Below are positions 1 to 10,885 of a stretch of 41,759 bases of DNA, one piece after another. Position 1 is the stretch's first letter; each line of letters opens with the position of its first letter. The stretch is from Hofstenia miamia (lineage: Eukaryota; Xenacoelomorpha; Acoela): the NCBI GenBank assembly GCA_004352715.1, contig SCFE01000081.1:531952-573710 (forward strand), given 5' to 3'. A program made the translations under genes and the position numbers. The notes below the pieces were generated by a model, which was not told the DNA's origin, did no database searches, and saw only the letters and a program-made list of their open reading frames with translations.

Positions 1-56
1 ATATTTGATTTAAAATGTAAACTATTGTAGATTTACCGCTGTATTATAATAGAAAT
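1..56 (+). repeat. Left copy of an exact 56-bp direct repeat (probable LTR piece)
   Basis: The first 56 bases recur without a mismatch at 840-895. The right copy follows a purine-rich tract (about 822-830, GGAGGAA) and a TG at 831, as expected at the 3' LTR start of an LTR retrotransposon. The left copy runs directly into integrase coding sequence at about 55. If it is LTR, the whole gag-protease-RT interior is missing, which suggests a deletion or recombination product. The window begins inside it, so its true left end is unseen. Confidence 0.7.
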
Positions 57-811
57 GAAAAACTATAGTAAATTAGAAAGAATTAAAAATTCATTACCTA
101 CAAATGACGTGGAACCACTTGAATTTGTTTCTATTGATTTAGTAGGACCTTTACCTTTAGATTCTAATAAAAAATACGTACTAACTATGATTGATCATTG
201 TACAAGGTGGTTGGAAACTGCTCCTTTACAAAATATTAGTGCTTTAGAAGTAACAAAAGCCTTTTTAAATAATTGGGTATTTCGGTATTTTCCTCCTAAA
301 ATTGTTCATTCAGATCAAGGGAGACAATTTGAATCACATATTTTTCAGAATATGCTTAGAAGTATTAATTCTAAAAAAAAGTCTTACAACAATATACCAT
401 CCTCAAGGTAATGCAATTTGTGAAAGAGTACATCGTAATCTTGCGGATAGAATTAGATGCGCTTCGGGTGGATGGTTGTCTAGTTTAAAAAAATGTACAT
501 ATCAGATAAATCGTACATATCATAGTGCACTTGGTGGTTCCCCTATGGAAGCATTTTTAGGACGTTACGGCTTACCTATTATAGATTGGCCTACTGCTAT
601 AAGTAATAAAAATGATATAGAGAATATAAACATGAAGAATATTTTAGTTGGTGATACAGTGTATATTCGCAATTTTAATGTTCGCAATAAATTTTCTCCA
701 AGATTTGATAAAGAAGACATAGTCATGGCTCGTCCTTCACCTAATGTGATTATATTAAAATCTGGTAAATCAATTAATATTAAGCATGTCAAAAAGAAAA
801 ATAATTTATAA
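55..811 (+). pseudogene. Ty3/gypsy-type retrotransposon integrase, frameshifted remnant
   Basis: Two overlapping frames together make the catalytic core and C-terminal part of a retroelement integrase, which inserts element cDNA into the host genome. The first frame (55 to about 380) carries IDLVGPLP with the first catalytic Asp and HSDQG with the second. The second frame (from about 380 to 811) carries YHPQGN and the ER pair with the catalytic Glu. The switch lies at a run of eight A near 373-380, so a one-base slip probably broke the frame. The HHCC zinc finger and all upstream pol and gag domains are absent, because coding starts immediately after the 56-bp repeat. The 3' end is followed by a polypurine tract and LTR start. 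The family call is good; activity is excluded by the break. Confidence 0.88.
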
Positions 812-830
812 AAATCTGGGTATGGAGGAA

Positions 831-895
831 TGTAAGATAATATTTGATTTAAAATGTAAACTATTGTAGATTTACCGCTGTATTATAATAGAAAT
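831..895 (+). repeat. Probable 3' LTR start with the second 56-bp repeat copy
   Basis: TG at 831 directly follows the purine tract TATGGAGGAA, the usual layout of a polypurine tract and 3' LTR. Bases 840-895 equal 1-56 exactly. The LTR's right end is not evident: no matching CA end could be fixed, and the sequence runs into a (TA)n tract at 941-958. Confidence 0.6.
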
Positions 896-940
896 TTTAA
901 TAAAGTATAACATAGTTATTTCACTGTGATCAAATCTAAC

Positions 941-958
941 ATATATATATATATATAT
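941..958. repeat. (TA)n microsatellite
   Basis: Short AT dinucleotide run between the LTR-like segment and the start of the Penelope-like remnant. It may be a junction or tail of one of the two elements. Confidence 0.9.
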
Positions 959-1454
959 AATAAAAAAGGACTCCATAAAATTAGAAAAAAGCAGGATGAA
1001 TAAATACTTAAAATGACAGGCAAGCAAAAATCTGATATTCAAAATTTTTGTGTTCCTGATACTGTTCTAAACTTATCAAGTCTTCAATTAACCAAAGAAC
1101 AACAAGAAGCGTTATCTTATGGCTTAAAAATGAGTTGGCCAAATAAATTTATTCAATTGAAATTTGATATGGATTCTGAAGAAATGATTCAAAATGTAAT
1201 ATTTTACGAGAAATTAGAAAAGATAATGATATTAATGACTTCAAAAATGATATAATCAGCAAAATGAAACACTATTTAAAACAACCTAACATACCAAAGA
1301 AAATAAGGTCTTTAGTTAAAAGTCTTAATGAATTGTCCAAAAATTGAAGTTTATACATATGTAAGTTTGATAAAGAGAATGGTACTGTCATAATTGATAA
1401 GGAATCATATGTTTCAAAAATGAATGAAATTTTAGAAGATAAGAGTAAATTTAA

Positions 1455-1504
1455 AGACATCATTCCAGAATCACGTCTTAGACATCATTCCAGAATCACG
1501 TCTT
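1455..1504. repeat. Perfect 25-bp tandem duplication
   Basis: Bases 1455-1479 are repeated exactly at 1480-1504 inside the Penelope-like coding remnant. Because 25 is not a multiple of three, the duplication shifts the reading frame, and its perfection suggests it is recent. Confidence 0.95.
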
Positions 1505-1802
1505 AGAATAAATTTCTTTATGCATATTGAAAATAAATTCAATGAAAACATAAAAAGAATGAAAAACAAAGATGAGGTTTCAAAGGGAATATATGAAAAT
1601 ATTAGAAGTATTGGTAGTCAACTTTCAAGATTGTATGGTCTTGCAAAAGTTCAAAAAAATAGAAAAGATCCGCCACTTCGACCAATTTTATCTATGGTAA
1701 ATTCTGTCACGTATAATCTTAGCAAATGGTTAGACAATCTTTTGAACAAAATACATACCCGAAAAGTATATTTTGAAAGATATATATATACAAATGAAGG
1801 CA

Positions 1803-1838
<36 letters not shown>
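1803..1838. repeat. (TA)n microsatellite
   Basis: AT dinucleotide run of about 28 bp plus an imperfect extension, at the point where PLE reverse transcriptase similarity ends. Confidence 0.92.
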
Positions 1839-1840
<2 letters not shown>

Positions 1841-2099
1841 GCAGTATAAATATATACAATGAATTTGCAAGCTCTGAATTTATTGTTTTGCATGTTTTTA
1901 TCTTCAGTTTATTTAAAATTGATTATATTATTGTAGTATCAAAAGGATTTCAAATATTTACTACCTTGGAAGATTGTCTGGTGAAAATTGAAATTTAGAT
2001 AAAAAATCCAATTTTAATAAAAAATCATATTTGTTGATTTTTTAAATTTAAATCGGATTTGTTCCCAACACTGTCCTTCTACAAACTATTTCTGTCACG

Positions 2100-2385
2100 C
2101 GATGGTGCACGAAATCAATTGCACTAAATGGGCCTGCATTTTAATGTTATTTCCAAATCTTTCTGTATGGCGAAGCAATGTGTTAAGCTTCTCAGGAAAA
2201 ACTTTATTGATTTTGGGTCCATTTGCGTATTGTTTATTTCCCCGATCTGTTTTTCTATGGCTTACTTTAGTTCCAACGACACACATTGTCCGTGAAACCA
2301 AGTAGCACACAATTAACATAAAATAGCAAAGTCACTAGATTTTACATCTTTATGAGCACCCATTTGTGGACACACCGTTTTTCTG
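2100..2385 (-). pseudogene. PHD-finger-like coding remnant
   Basis: The minus strand reads, in one frame at about 2273-2317, C-stop-LCATWFHGQCVSL. This is the second half of a PHD/zinc-finger pattern (CxxC then W-F-H-x2-C), with a stop where the family often has Asp or Gln. A CP pair lies about 25 residues upstream near 2375, and a charged helical stretch follows. PHD fingers occur in chromatin proteins and in ORF1 of CR1-type non-LTR retrotransposons; given the surroundings the second is more likely (inference). Two in-frame stops show it is not functional. Confidence 0.5.
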
Positions 2386-3739
2386 TTTCGTCATGTGAAA
2401 ATTTAATATTTTAGATTTACCAATCCAACAAAAATTTTGAGATGATATGATAGATAATAATACAAGAAATTGCAATGTAGATCATTTACTGAGTTGCAGT
2501 ATGTTCTGCAGATGAATTGAAAGAATTAGTTAGATCAAGGTTTCATTAAGTCATTGGATACAACAGCATCGTCAAATTTTGTCCAAAAGCAAGCACTTTC
2601 TAATATATTTTGCGGAGAATCATCATAGACAATCATTTCTTCTGCCAGGAGAGGATATGTCACATTACTAATTAATGTTAACATATTTCACAATGCAGTT
2701 AAAAGGCAGGGCTGTGTGCAATACTTGCTACACATAAATCCAGAATCAGAAATACATTGTGACCAGTGTATGCGATAGTTATTTGAATTCTTCGAAATGG
2801 TCCTGATTAATTGTTGTGAGGGTTGAGTCCATAACATGCTTAAAATGAAGCAGTTTCTTCTTGCTGTTCTTGAGAAATTTTGACTAAACTGTACCTCAAA
2901 TATTACAATATTAGGTAACATTTCATAGTCCTGATAATTGTCTTTGTTATATTTGGCTTTTTGAAGATATAAAATGTTTCCATAAATTTAATAGATAATT
3001 GCCTAAACATCGAATTTTAAGGCTTCTTGTGTTAAATTACATATTTAATGAATTCATAAAAATGATTACTTTCATGGTTATTTACCATTTGCTCGTTTAT
3101 TCCCATTTTGAAAAAACGATCCTTCACTTTTGACAAATTATTCACATCTCCAATAAGCTAGGTATTCCAGTGATTAATGGATGATCAAATAACGGAACAC
3201 CCTAATAAATACAATCTTTTGTCAAATGTGGTCAATTTGGAAATTGGAATTTTTTTTCAACTATTGATGGCTTTTAAAAAGCTACAGAAAATTGGAAATA
3301 TTCTCTGGACGCAAATATATTTATAGCTTGCTTCATTTTTATGGAAATTTAATTACTGAGTCCATGAAGATTTGAAGGTACTACTCAAAGCAAAATAGAG
3401 CAGCAATATACGAACTATAGATCATGATCACATTTAGAAGTGTTTGAGCCCTTAACTTTGAAGCCACATCATGCCAAATTGAAATCGCCATGAATATTCT
3501 GCCTATAGGAATGTAATCTAATACAAAACTTCTAGTGCATTGATTCACTCTACCCTTGAGTGTCACACAAGATAACTAATTGTCTAGCTTAGTTTGTAGT
3601 GCATGTGTATATATAGGTATCGGTACATTTTATAAATATGTATTATACTTATTTGTACATATGCTATTATGACAAGCGAAAATATAGATATTGAAGATGA
3701 ATTAAAGTTGAACGCAATAGATTTTTCAAGTATAAATTC
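2386..3739. other. No confident gene; degenerate AT-rich sequence
   Basis: The minus strand at 2530-2930 is fairly open, with a stretch reading AEEMIVYDDSPQNIL followed by FWTKFDDAVVSNDLM, which looks protein-like but matches nothing I recognise. It may be upstream coding sequence of the PHD-like remnant. From 2960 to 3739 I see only unstructured AT-rich sequence. Confidence 0.3.
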
Positions 3740-4490
3740 TTAGGGACTATTTGCTAAAAAGCTTAGAACCAGGCATTTCTTAGACCCTTGCAGTGCCAGA
3801 CCAGCAAAGGCTATTGTATTCCTAATTGGTATGAGACGCAGCCGGTTTGCTCCACTTATAAGATTGTACTGATTGCTAGCTTCTTTATACACATTGGTTT
3901 GTAACCGCTGCTGATCAACAAAAAGAGAACATTGTTCTGTTGAAAATTGTGTTTTGAGATGATTCTCCACTATATCTATATAGTCTATCATAGCTTTTCG
4001 AAACTACGGAGAATAGTAATATTAGCATACCAAATCTGCAAGCCATACGTCAATATAGAAAGAAAACATGAATGGTAAAGAGCCAACTTAGACCTTACAG
4101 GAGTGTTGAAAGGAATATTGCATTTAATGGAATGAAGAGTGCGAGAGCACTTAATAATGCAAAGATTAATGGGCTGTGACCATGATAAATCGCTAGTGAA
4201 GGCAACATCTAAGTCTGATGGAATTAGCAGTAGTAATAGGTCAGTTGTTCAAGTAGAAAGTAGTTTCATTGCCGAAGTGGCAAATATACTTTAATTTATC
4301 CAAATTAAACAGGATGTGATTTTCATTGGACCAGATCGCGAGCCCTGATATTTAATCTTGAAGGCAAACACTTCTTGAGGAGCCGGCTTTGAGACCATCA
4401 CATATGTCGTCGATAAACAATAAGAATAGCAAAGGCCCCAGAACACCACCCTGAGGAACGTCACTGGTGATATAACAGTTGTAGGGGTTG
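3740..4490 (-). pseudogene. Non-LTR retrotransposon reverse transcriptase, decayed, catalytic motif lost
   Basis: Read on the minus strand from about 4480 downward, the sequence gives ITSDVPQGGVLGPLLFLLFIDDI, the hallmark block of CR1/Jockey-type reverse transcriptases (broken after LGP to respect the length rule: VPQGGVLGP then LLFLLFIDDI). It continues with IWSNENHILFNLDKL (the W..N.l.fN..K motif), then after a frame change SDLSWSQPI, then SILTYGLQIWYANITIL (the thumb 'L.YG..vW'). The YADD catalytic box expected between the first two blocks is absent, so about 20 residues have been deleted. Several stops and at least one frameshift are present. It once made cDNA on nicked host DNA; this copy cannot. 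Confidence 0.85.
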
Positions 4491-4499
4491 TAGTATTGT

Positions 4500-5390
4500 G
4501 TCTTATTCTTCTTTGGCAAAGATTTCAGTAGTGAAAGAAGTTTTTATGTTTTCAGTGTCGCATTCTTTTGTATAACCGTATTGATGAGGAATGATTCTAT
4601 CTTTTTTAATAAGTTTCATGCGAATCCATTCTTCTAAACACTTGCAAGTTTTGATTCCAATTTTCTCAGGATAAAATTTTTCTATTTCCTTTTTGTAATC
4701 ATGGTGAATGAGCAATAGTACTTTCTCTTAGTAGGAGTTCTTCTCTTTCTAATTCAATTGAGCTTAATGGAATTTTTTCAGTAACAATGATGTCTGATGA
4801 CAAACTGTGTTGTAGTAGTGACTTATTAAAGTAGACATCTTGTTATATTTACAAGTGACACAATATTTTTGGAGCAATTTGTATAATAAATCATTGTTAT
4901 TGTCTGCTAATTTTTTTTTATACTGTTGTCAAATATCTTTAGAGTTTTTTGGGGTCCTGTTAAATAATTCAGTTGTTGATAGAAGAAGTATAACTCCTGG
5001 CAGAGCAAAGTATTTAGTCTCACTAGTAGCTCCCCATATGCATTTGTGGACATGATCTGAAAAACGCGAAATGTCGTTGTAGTCAATTCCAAGTTTAAAG
5101 TTCAAAATTGTAAATGAGATACTAACAGTAATGTGATGTTGACAGGCTAAGCGACTGAAGAATTTTTTGTATTTGTAAAAACCTTAGCACTTGATTTCAG
5201 CAGACTGGTTTCTATCAGAATACAACTTAGTAACCAGTTTTTACTTTTTGTTTGTATTGGGGAAATTGCAATTTCAATTTTTGTAGCTTTTGACATTGCA
5301 TGGCGGAGTTTCTTATCTATTGGAAGTGATAACGTTTCAAATTGTATAGAAAAACAATGAACTGCCCATGCTATGCACAGGGATTTCAAT
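4500..5390 (-). pseudogene. Unidentified degenerate coding segment
   Basis: Long stretches of the minus strand read as protein with occasional stops: 5147-5389 (SLPIDKKLRHAMSKATKIEI), 4820-5092 (two competing frames, one containing HKCIWGATSETKYFALPG) and 4503-4715 (KCLEEWIRMKLIKKDR followed by HQYGYTKECDTEN). The last piece loosely resembles the region before the reverse transcriptase core of non-LTR elements, and it sits just upstream of the reverse transcriptase remnant in the same orientation. The rest I cannot assign. It could be the linker of that element or a fragment of an unrelated protein. Confidence 0.3.
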
Positions 5391-5399
5391 GGGCTGTAT

Positions 5400-6135
5400 T
5401 AGATTTTTAATAAATGAATAAACTTAAACTAACCATATGTTGTGTTTTTAATATTTTAGGAACTAAATAAGTAATAAATGTGATCATCATACATTGGTAA
5501 AATAATTTTAGCATTTAACACTCCGTAATTAACCACTTAATATTATAAGCACATTCAAAACATGGAAACACCTAATGCACAAGAGTGTACAGAATCACAA
5601 CAAAATCGAGTTAATTATTGTAGGTGTGTAGATTGATAATATCCAAATTGCAGATTTGGCATTGAATGAAGGTTATTTATCTTCTGAAAATAGCACTTGT
5701 TTAAAATCCCCCTTATCTCTTAAAATTATAAGACATTTGCAATTTTCATATTGCTTTTTCTACAGATGTGTAGTATTTGAGTGATGGTGATTTTACTTCT
5801 ATATCAGACCAAGTTTCACCTTGAAGTTGTTCACCTTTAATTTCATTCCAATTCTTTAACAGTGGAATCAGACAATTGCATTGTGAGTCTAATTGATATT
5901 TTACCTAGTGTTGAGATTTTTTGTTTTATTGAGAATTTCTGCTGTTTGTGCAATTAAACATAAATCAATTGCTCAACAAGTATCATAAGGTTATTGGTGA
6001 ATAATATATTCAATATACTTGTGTCACTGTAATCATTGTTAAGAACAATATAATCTTCAAAGTGGAACACAAGGAAATTTTCAATAGTTCTTTCAAGAAG
6101 TTCAAAGAAAGTAGGTGTAAGAAGTTCTTCTCTTT

Positions 6136-6172
<37 letters not shown>

Positions 6173-6982
6173 AGTGAAACATTTTTGTGAGCAGGTGCAT
6201 TACTAACATTTTCAAGTGTTTTATGAAGACTATTCAGAACAAGTTCTTTACCATGAATCAAGTAAACAATATTTAGTGAATTTTAATCAATATTAAGGCA
6301 ATCAATAGTTTTTAGTTTGTTAAGATTGAGTAAACAATTGTAAGTTTTTATAAAATATATTACATTTCATTCTCTACCAAAAAACATAATGTAAACAATA
6401 TGTAGTTACCAAGTTTGGTCAAGAGTCTATATAACAATTTTCTGAATTACTCATGGTTTATGATTACTAAGTAAGCTAAAAATTTTAAGGAATATGTATT
6501 ACATAAACAAAACAAAAACATATTGCAGATTTATTAGTAGACTAAATTTATAATCTAGTAAATTCTAAGCTAATGGCTTGTACTAACTTAAACAGATCAC
6601 ATATGTTAAAATGCAAGCTCTACATTTTATGTTGCTATGCCAACTTTGCTATATTTTGTCTGATGGGTTCTGCATGTGCTATCCCTCACCCATGTTGGCT
6701 ATGTTCTCAAGCAAATTGCATCTCAGGGAACTCAGGAATAAAATTCTAAAGAAGGAAAGATTTATTGTGAAGATTTCCTAAATAAATATCTTAGTACATA
6801 GTTCTATAAAAGGGAGTTTTAAGAAGGATAGAAGCACATTATTAGAGCCAGGTCTCTCTTAAATCTAAATCCAACTACAGAAGCAAAAGTTAGTCCAACA
6901 GATCAAGGGAAATCACTTGTGCTGTATTCTAAATAAGATGACATAATATAACTAACTTAACATAAAGGTTATTGAGGCAATT
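5400..6982. other. No gene seen; AT-rich sequence
   Basis: Nothing recognisable as coding on either strand, only short open frames without motifs. It contains a (TA)n run at 6139-6168. It lies just outside the left arm of the large inverted repeat. Confidence 0.5.
6139..6168. repeat. (TA)n microsatellite
   Basis: About 15 TA units, uninterrupted. Confidence 0.95.
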
Positions 6983-7017
6983 AATAGTGTATTTACACTA
7001 AGGCAATGTATCTTGTA

Positions 7018-7554
7018 GAAGATGAGACAAGGCTACAACCAAATGCAGTAGCAAGGTCATGTTAAATGGAAGGTACAACAATGGAGTCCACAACAAAAGG
7101 CCAAAACACAAGGTGTCACACTAGCATTATCAAATAGAAACTTACAGATTATAATTTGTATAGTTTTAAATTGGAATGCTTTTAGATTATTTTGTTTCAT
7201 AGTATCCATTAGCACACAGATATATATTAAATATATATACTCTGAATAATTCAGGTAATTGAGAGTTGTCAAACAACAAGTTCAATTATCATACTACACT
7301 TATAAATTTTCCTTAGAAAAAGGGCCTGAAAATTTTTTTCCAACTATCTTCAAACTTGCAAGCCAAATTGTATTAACTTCACTATTTTATATATGAACTT
7401 TGTCAACTTTTTTATTATTTGATATTTTTATGTTCTAGCAAGGATTTGTATTTTGATAACTGTGGAATTGATATTATTTACAAACAATCTCTCTAATGCA
7501 GACTTCTGAAAATTTTCAACTGTTTGTAAAAATATTATAATTTTTAGAATGAAT
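7018..7554. other. About 537-bp segment present only in the left arm
   Basis: Relative to the right arm this segment interrupts an otherwise continuous match. At the equivalent point (19601-19618) the right arm has a short palindrome, GTATCTT-GTAT-AAGATAC. I found no terminal inverted repeats or coding motifs. It could be an insertion on the left or a deletion on the right. Confidence 0.5.
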
Positions 7555-9045
7555 ATCACAAATAGCAATAGCTTAATAAGAATATTTAGGTTAATTGCAT
7601 TAGTTCAGTTTCAGTATATATTTCAATTTCAAAGCAGGAAGCTATTTTACTTCCCAGAGCAGTAACAAAGTACTAGAAGAAGACAATGTATGGAAAAACA
7701 AGAAACTCAATATAATATTAAGATTCTGGAATAGTTTACTGAACTCAACCTGCTGAACAAACTGATATCTGTGGAAAAACAAATATATACTGTTTTGTAA
7801 TATTAGAAAAAAATTCTGACAAAACCATTTATCCTGCTGTTCATTTAATTTCAGCCATGCATGGCCCACAATCACATGAAAATTTTTTTGTTTGGTTCAT
7901 CTTGTGGCCACATGAACAGGGTCAATTTGCAGCACTCACAGACCATCTTGCCCATGTTTACTCTTGATATATCTATTTTCAAAAAAATTATAAATGAATT
8001 AAGATGCAGAACTGGAGAAACTCAACTTCCTGTGCACTGAGAAAGAAGCAGTAATGAAGCTAAATATAACTTAGGAATACTTGAATATAAACTGGAACTT
8101 TGAAGAAGCAGAAAAACTCATACAGAAGGCAAATGAGCTGGTGTACAATAAGCATGCACTTTTGCATTCATTGTGACTAAACAGAAATGCTTACCTATTA
8201 ATTATTTGTTAAATTGGTTTGATTTCAACTAAAAATTGTAACAAATGAAATTCATCTATTTGCTTTTTGACAAATAGTCAAGAACAATATGAGTTTAATT
8301 CTGTCCTGGCAGAAGATTTAAACACTCAAGTTACCCATTTACTGCAATAGAATTTTAAACAACTTTGTTTTCATTTGAAAAAAATGCCAAATATTGTTTC
8401 AAAGGCAGAAAGAGAAAAAAGTTAGTATGGAAAAAGTAACAAAAAGTCATTCAAAAAGATCTCTAAATTTATTGATACTAAATAACAACTCCAACCTCTT
8501 TACTTCTTCTGCTTGGAAATTAAATAGTATACTTTTATCCTTATACTTTAAAACCTATTTATTCTGTTGTATATATCTTATCTAATATTTATACTTTTAT
8601 GTAATTAGTTTTTTATGAGTATTATGTTGCTCCCTAATTTTTTTGATTAGCATTACAACTAGAATCAAGTTTCATAGTTACACTATCTTATTTTACCTTT
8701 GCTGTATAATTTAAAAAAATGTAAGCTTAAGTAACTTAGACAATTGCAATTAGTAATCCAGTATTGAAAATAAAATTGCCAACTAAGCAATCACTCACTC
8801 TAGGTTGAATTGGAGAAGTTTTTATATGATTTCACTATCAGTGTCCTTTGCATACAAAAGGTTAAGCAAGAAAACATGTTGAAGCTATATCAAGTATATT
8901 AATATGTAATAATAATCAGTCCCAGAGAATGCTCAGTTGCAAATAGTGAAATACACTCATTGAATGAATAAATGAATATTCCTTATCCTTCTTGAATTAT
9001 AATTTAAATATCCTTAAATGTTAGTAGTTCAGAATAGCACAGCTC

Positions 9046-9329
9046 CATGCCAATGTGACACATTGAAATAGGACACCCTAACTATAGCTATTTCTCATAT
9101 TAATTTGATGATCTCAGTTAGCTGAATTATTAATTTATATATTTTATATGCACCATAATTTACTGGATGTTTTGATTATTCATTTTAGCTAAGTTTCAGG
9201 GCTACAGATGTTGTAATACCTAGTTGCTCTTTAAGTAATATTACAATGAAGTTTAAAAAGAAAAAGTAAAAATAAATGAACCTAAAGAGTGCCATGCCTA
9301 TTTTTGGAAGGTACTGTGACATTGGCATG
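9046..9329. mobile_element. Small inverted-repeat (MITE-like) element
   Basis: CATGCCAATGTGACA at 9046-9060 faces its near-perfect inverse at 9315-9329 (reverse complement CATGCCAATGTCACA, 14 of 15 identical), bounding 284 bp without coding capacity. I could not identify a target-site duplication, so the family is unknown. Confidence 0.45.
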
Positions 9330-9469
9330 AAAATCTGCAAGCGATCTTAGATCCCTATCTAATGAGGCATTCATGTTGAAGCATGGATCTGCCAAAGCTA
9401 CAGTCTAAATAATTAATTCTTCCTGCTGTATTGCCCCTTACTAGTAAAAGTAAAAAGTAAACAGGAGAT

Positions 9470-9583
9470 TGTGAGAAGGGAAGAGTGGCCACACTCAGGT
9501 GACTTGAAACAGATACCCTTGTGAGAGAGTTGCATGAGCCTAGAGTCCTATTAGAGAAAATGAAGCCCTAATATTCTTCAGTG
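9470..9583. other. Locally GC-richer non-coding patch
   Basis: This stretch of about 110 bp is clearly less AT-rich than its surroundings and has no open frame. Its mirror position in the right arm falls just inside the 1000-N gap. It might be a small RNA-derived repeat or part of another element; no tRNA-type promoter boxes are visible. Confidence 0.3.
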
Positions 9584-9875
9584 CAGTGATTAAAACCTAT
9601 ATGCTAAGATAAAAACCTAAGCTCAGTGTGTTTCTCATCTTGTACAATTTAGGTGTTAGCAATTTTAGTTAATGAAAGAAATGCATAATATCAAAAACTC
9701 CTAACTGTATACCTAACCTAAGTTAAAGGACATGCTAGAGCTGCTGTACCATGTCTAGATGCCTTTTAACTGTGTGGAAGTATTTTAGAATATCATAATT
9801 TAATATAAAATAAAGTCAAAATAAGATTTAAATGAGTTTACTTGAAAATTAAAACATAGTGAAAATTCACACAAT

Positions 9876-10106
9876 ATGTATGAATTAATGTTAGTTTTTG
9901 TTTATAATGTAATGCCATACAATGCATGGTGTGCAGGTAGGTTCCCACATCATGGCCTTGAATTTTTAAAGCAGAACATGGCATCATTATTGTATGGACC
10001 ATTGACATCTTTTGAGGTGGAACAATTGTTTTTAATGGTAAAAGCCAAAAACTTGAGCAGGAAAATTATTGGAGAAGAAACCTTGCAAAAATTAATATTT
10101 TTGTGA
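9876..10106 (+). pseudogene. Possible hAT transposase C-terminal (dimerisation) remnant
   Basis: A 76-codon frame ends with GPLTSFEVEQLFLMVKAKNL followed by a Lys-rich tail (KIIGEETLQKLIF). This resembles the hAT C-terminal dimerisation signature in which T-S-x-x-V-E-R-x-F-S precedes a basic helix. The Arg and Ser of that box are replaced (Q-L-F-L), so it is degenerate. It lies in a left-arm stretch with no right-arm counterpart, consistent with a separate insertion. Confidence 0.42.
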
Positions 10107-10885
10107 TTGCATTCAAATAAATTGTTTTCACCAATTTTTCACATATTTTTAAATATCAATCACATATTTTTTCACCTATTTGACAATTTATTTCAACTAT
10201 TTTTATGGTCACTGGTCATTACTATATAAATATATCCATAGATGTATATTCCTGGAGATTTTAATGCATTGGACAAGGCATTAAATAATTTCTAAATTTT
10301 GTCAGTTGCATAAATTTCATTGAAAAAGAGAGTTTCACTCTGTTGCACTCATGCTATATTTCTAAGATGATTAACATTTATTTACATTTTTAGACTATCT
10401 TTCAAAATGTTTGCCCATCACATCAATGCATGCATTGGAATAACAGATAGTTGTAAATGGTATTACCATTGTCAATTTCTGACTTGTTTTGTTGGTTAAA
10501 TTCCAACCTATCTGAACTATTTCTTCATTATCTTTTATAAATTTCTAAAATTGTCTCTTAATTTTTGCTGTTTCAGCTAAAAAATTGATAATTTATGTAA
10601 ATATATGCAAGGAAAAAGTAAATCTGACAAAGAATATGTATTTCCATATTCTAAAATATAATACACACGAAATTTCAACACAGTAGTTGGTTCACAACCA
10701 AAATATTTTACAGTTTATTCTTATGTTGAAGAACTTTACACCCAATCAATATTTTGAACCATTCTTCAGCTCTTTGTGCATTGTGTTTGGAGAGGAAAAA
10801 TCAATTTCCATTTTGCAAATAATTTTTACTGCAGCATCATACTTTGTTTGAGCTTGGTACACATTGCAAATTGTAAATCATTCAC

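Larger units (their letters stand above)
1013..1849 (+). pseudogene. Penelope-like element reverse transcriptase, N-terminal part, broken
   Basis: Three collinear coding pieces resemble the N-terminal half of Penelope-like element (PLE) reverse transcriptase. At 1013-1255 there is VLNLSS followed by a SYGLKM stretch (the PLE 'NLSs..L..eE..lL.kGl' pattern). At 1264-1450 there is FDKENGTVIIDKESYV (the DKG.avVv.dk.dY pattern) with an in-frame stop near 1345. At about 1515-1760 there is LYGLAKVQK and RPILSMVNSVTY (the LYGLPKvHK and RPIvS motifs). The catalytic palm and the GIY-YIG domain are missing here. A perfect 25-bp tandem duplication (1455-1504) and a (TA)n run (1803-1830) disrupt it. PLEs are eukaryotic retroelements; this copy is dead. 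Confidence 0.82.
6983..10885 (+). repeat. Left arm of a large imperfect inverted repeat
   Basis: Four blocks of this arm match the reverse complement of the right arm in mirrored order: 6983-7017 with about 19615-19643; 7555-8708 with about 18411-19600; 9583-9868 with about 16845-17134; and 10489-10885 with about 14430-14815. By eye the matches are interrupted by small differences (roughly 80-95% within aligned stretches, not computed). Segments between blocks differ: 7018-7554 is present only on the left, and 9869-10488 is replaced by other sequence on the right. No host gene is visible in the arm. Confidence 0.85.

Noticed and set aside
7642-7875. 77-codon minus-strand frame, conserved in the right arm, as a gene
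   Set aside because: Composition is low-complexity, stops differ between arms, and no motif is recognisable; conservation is explained by the repeat itself.
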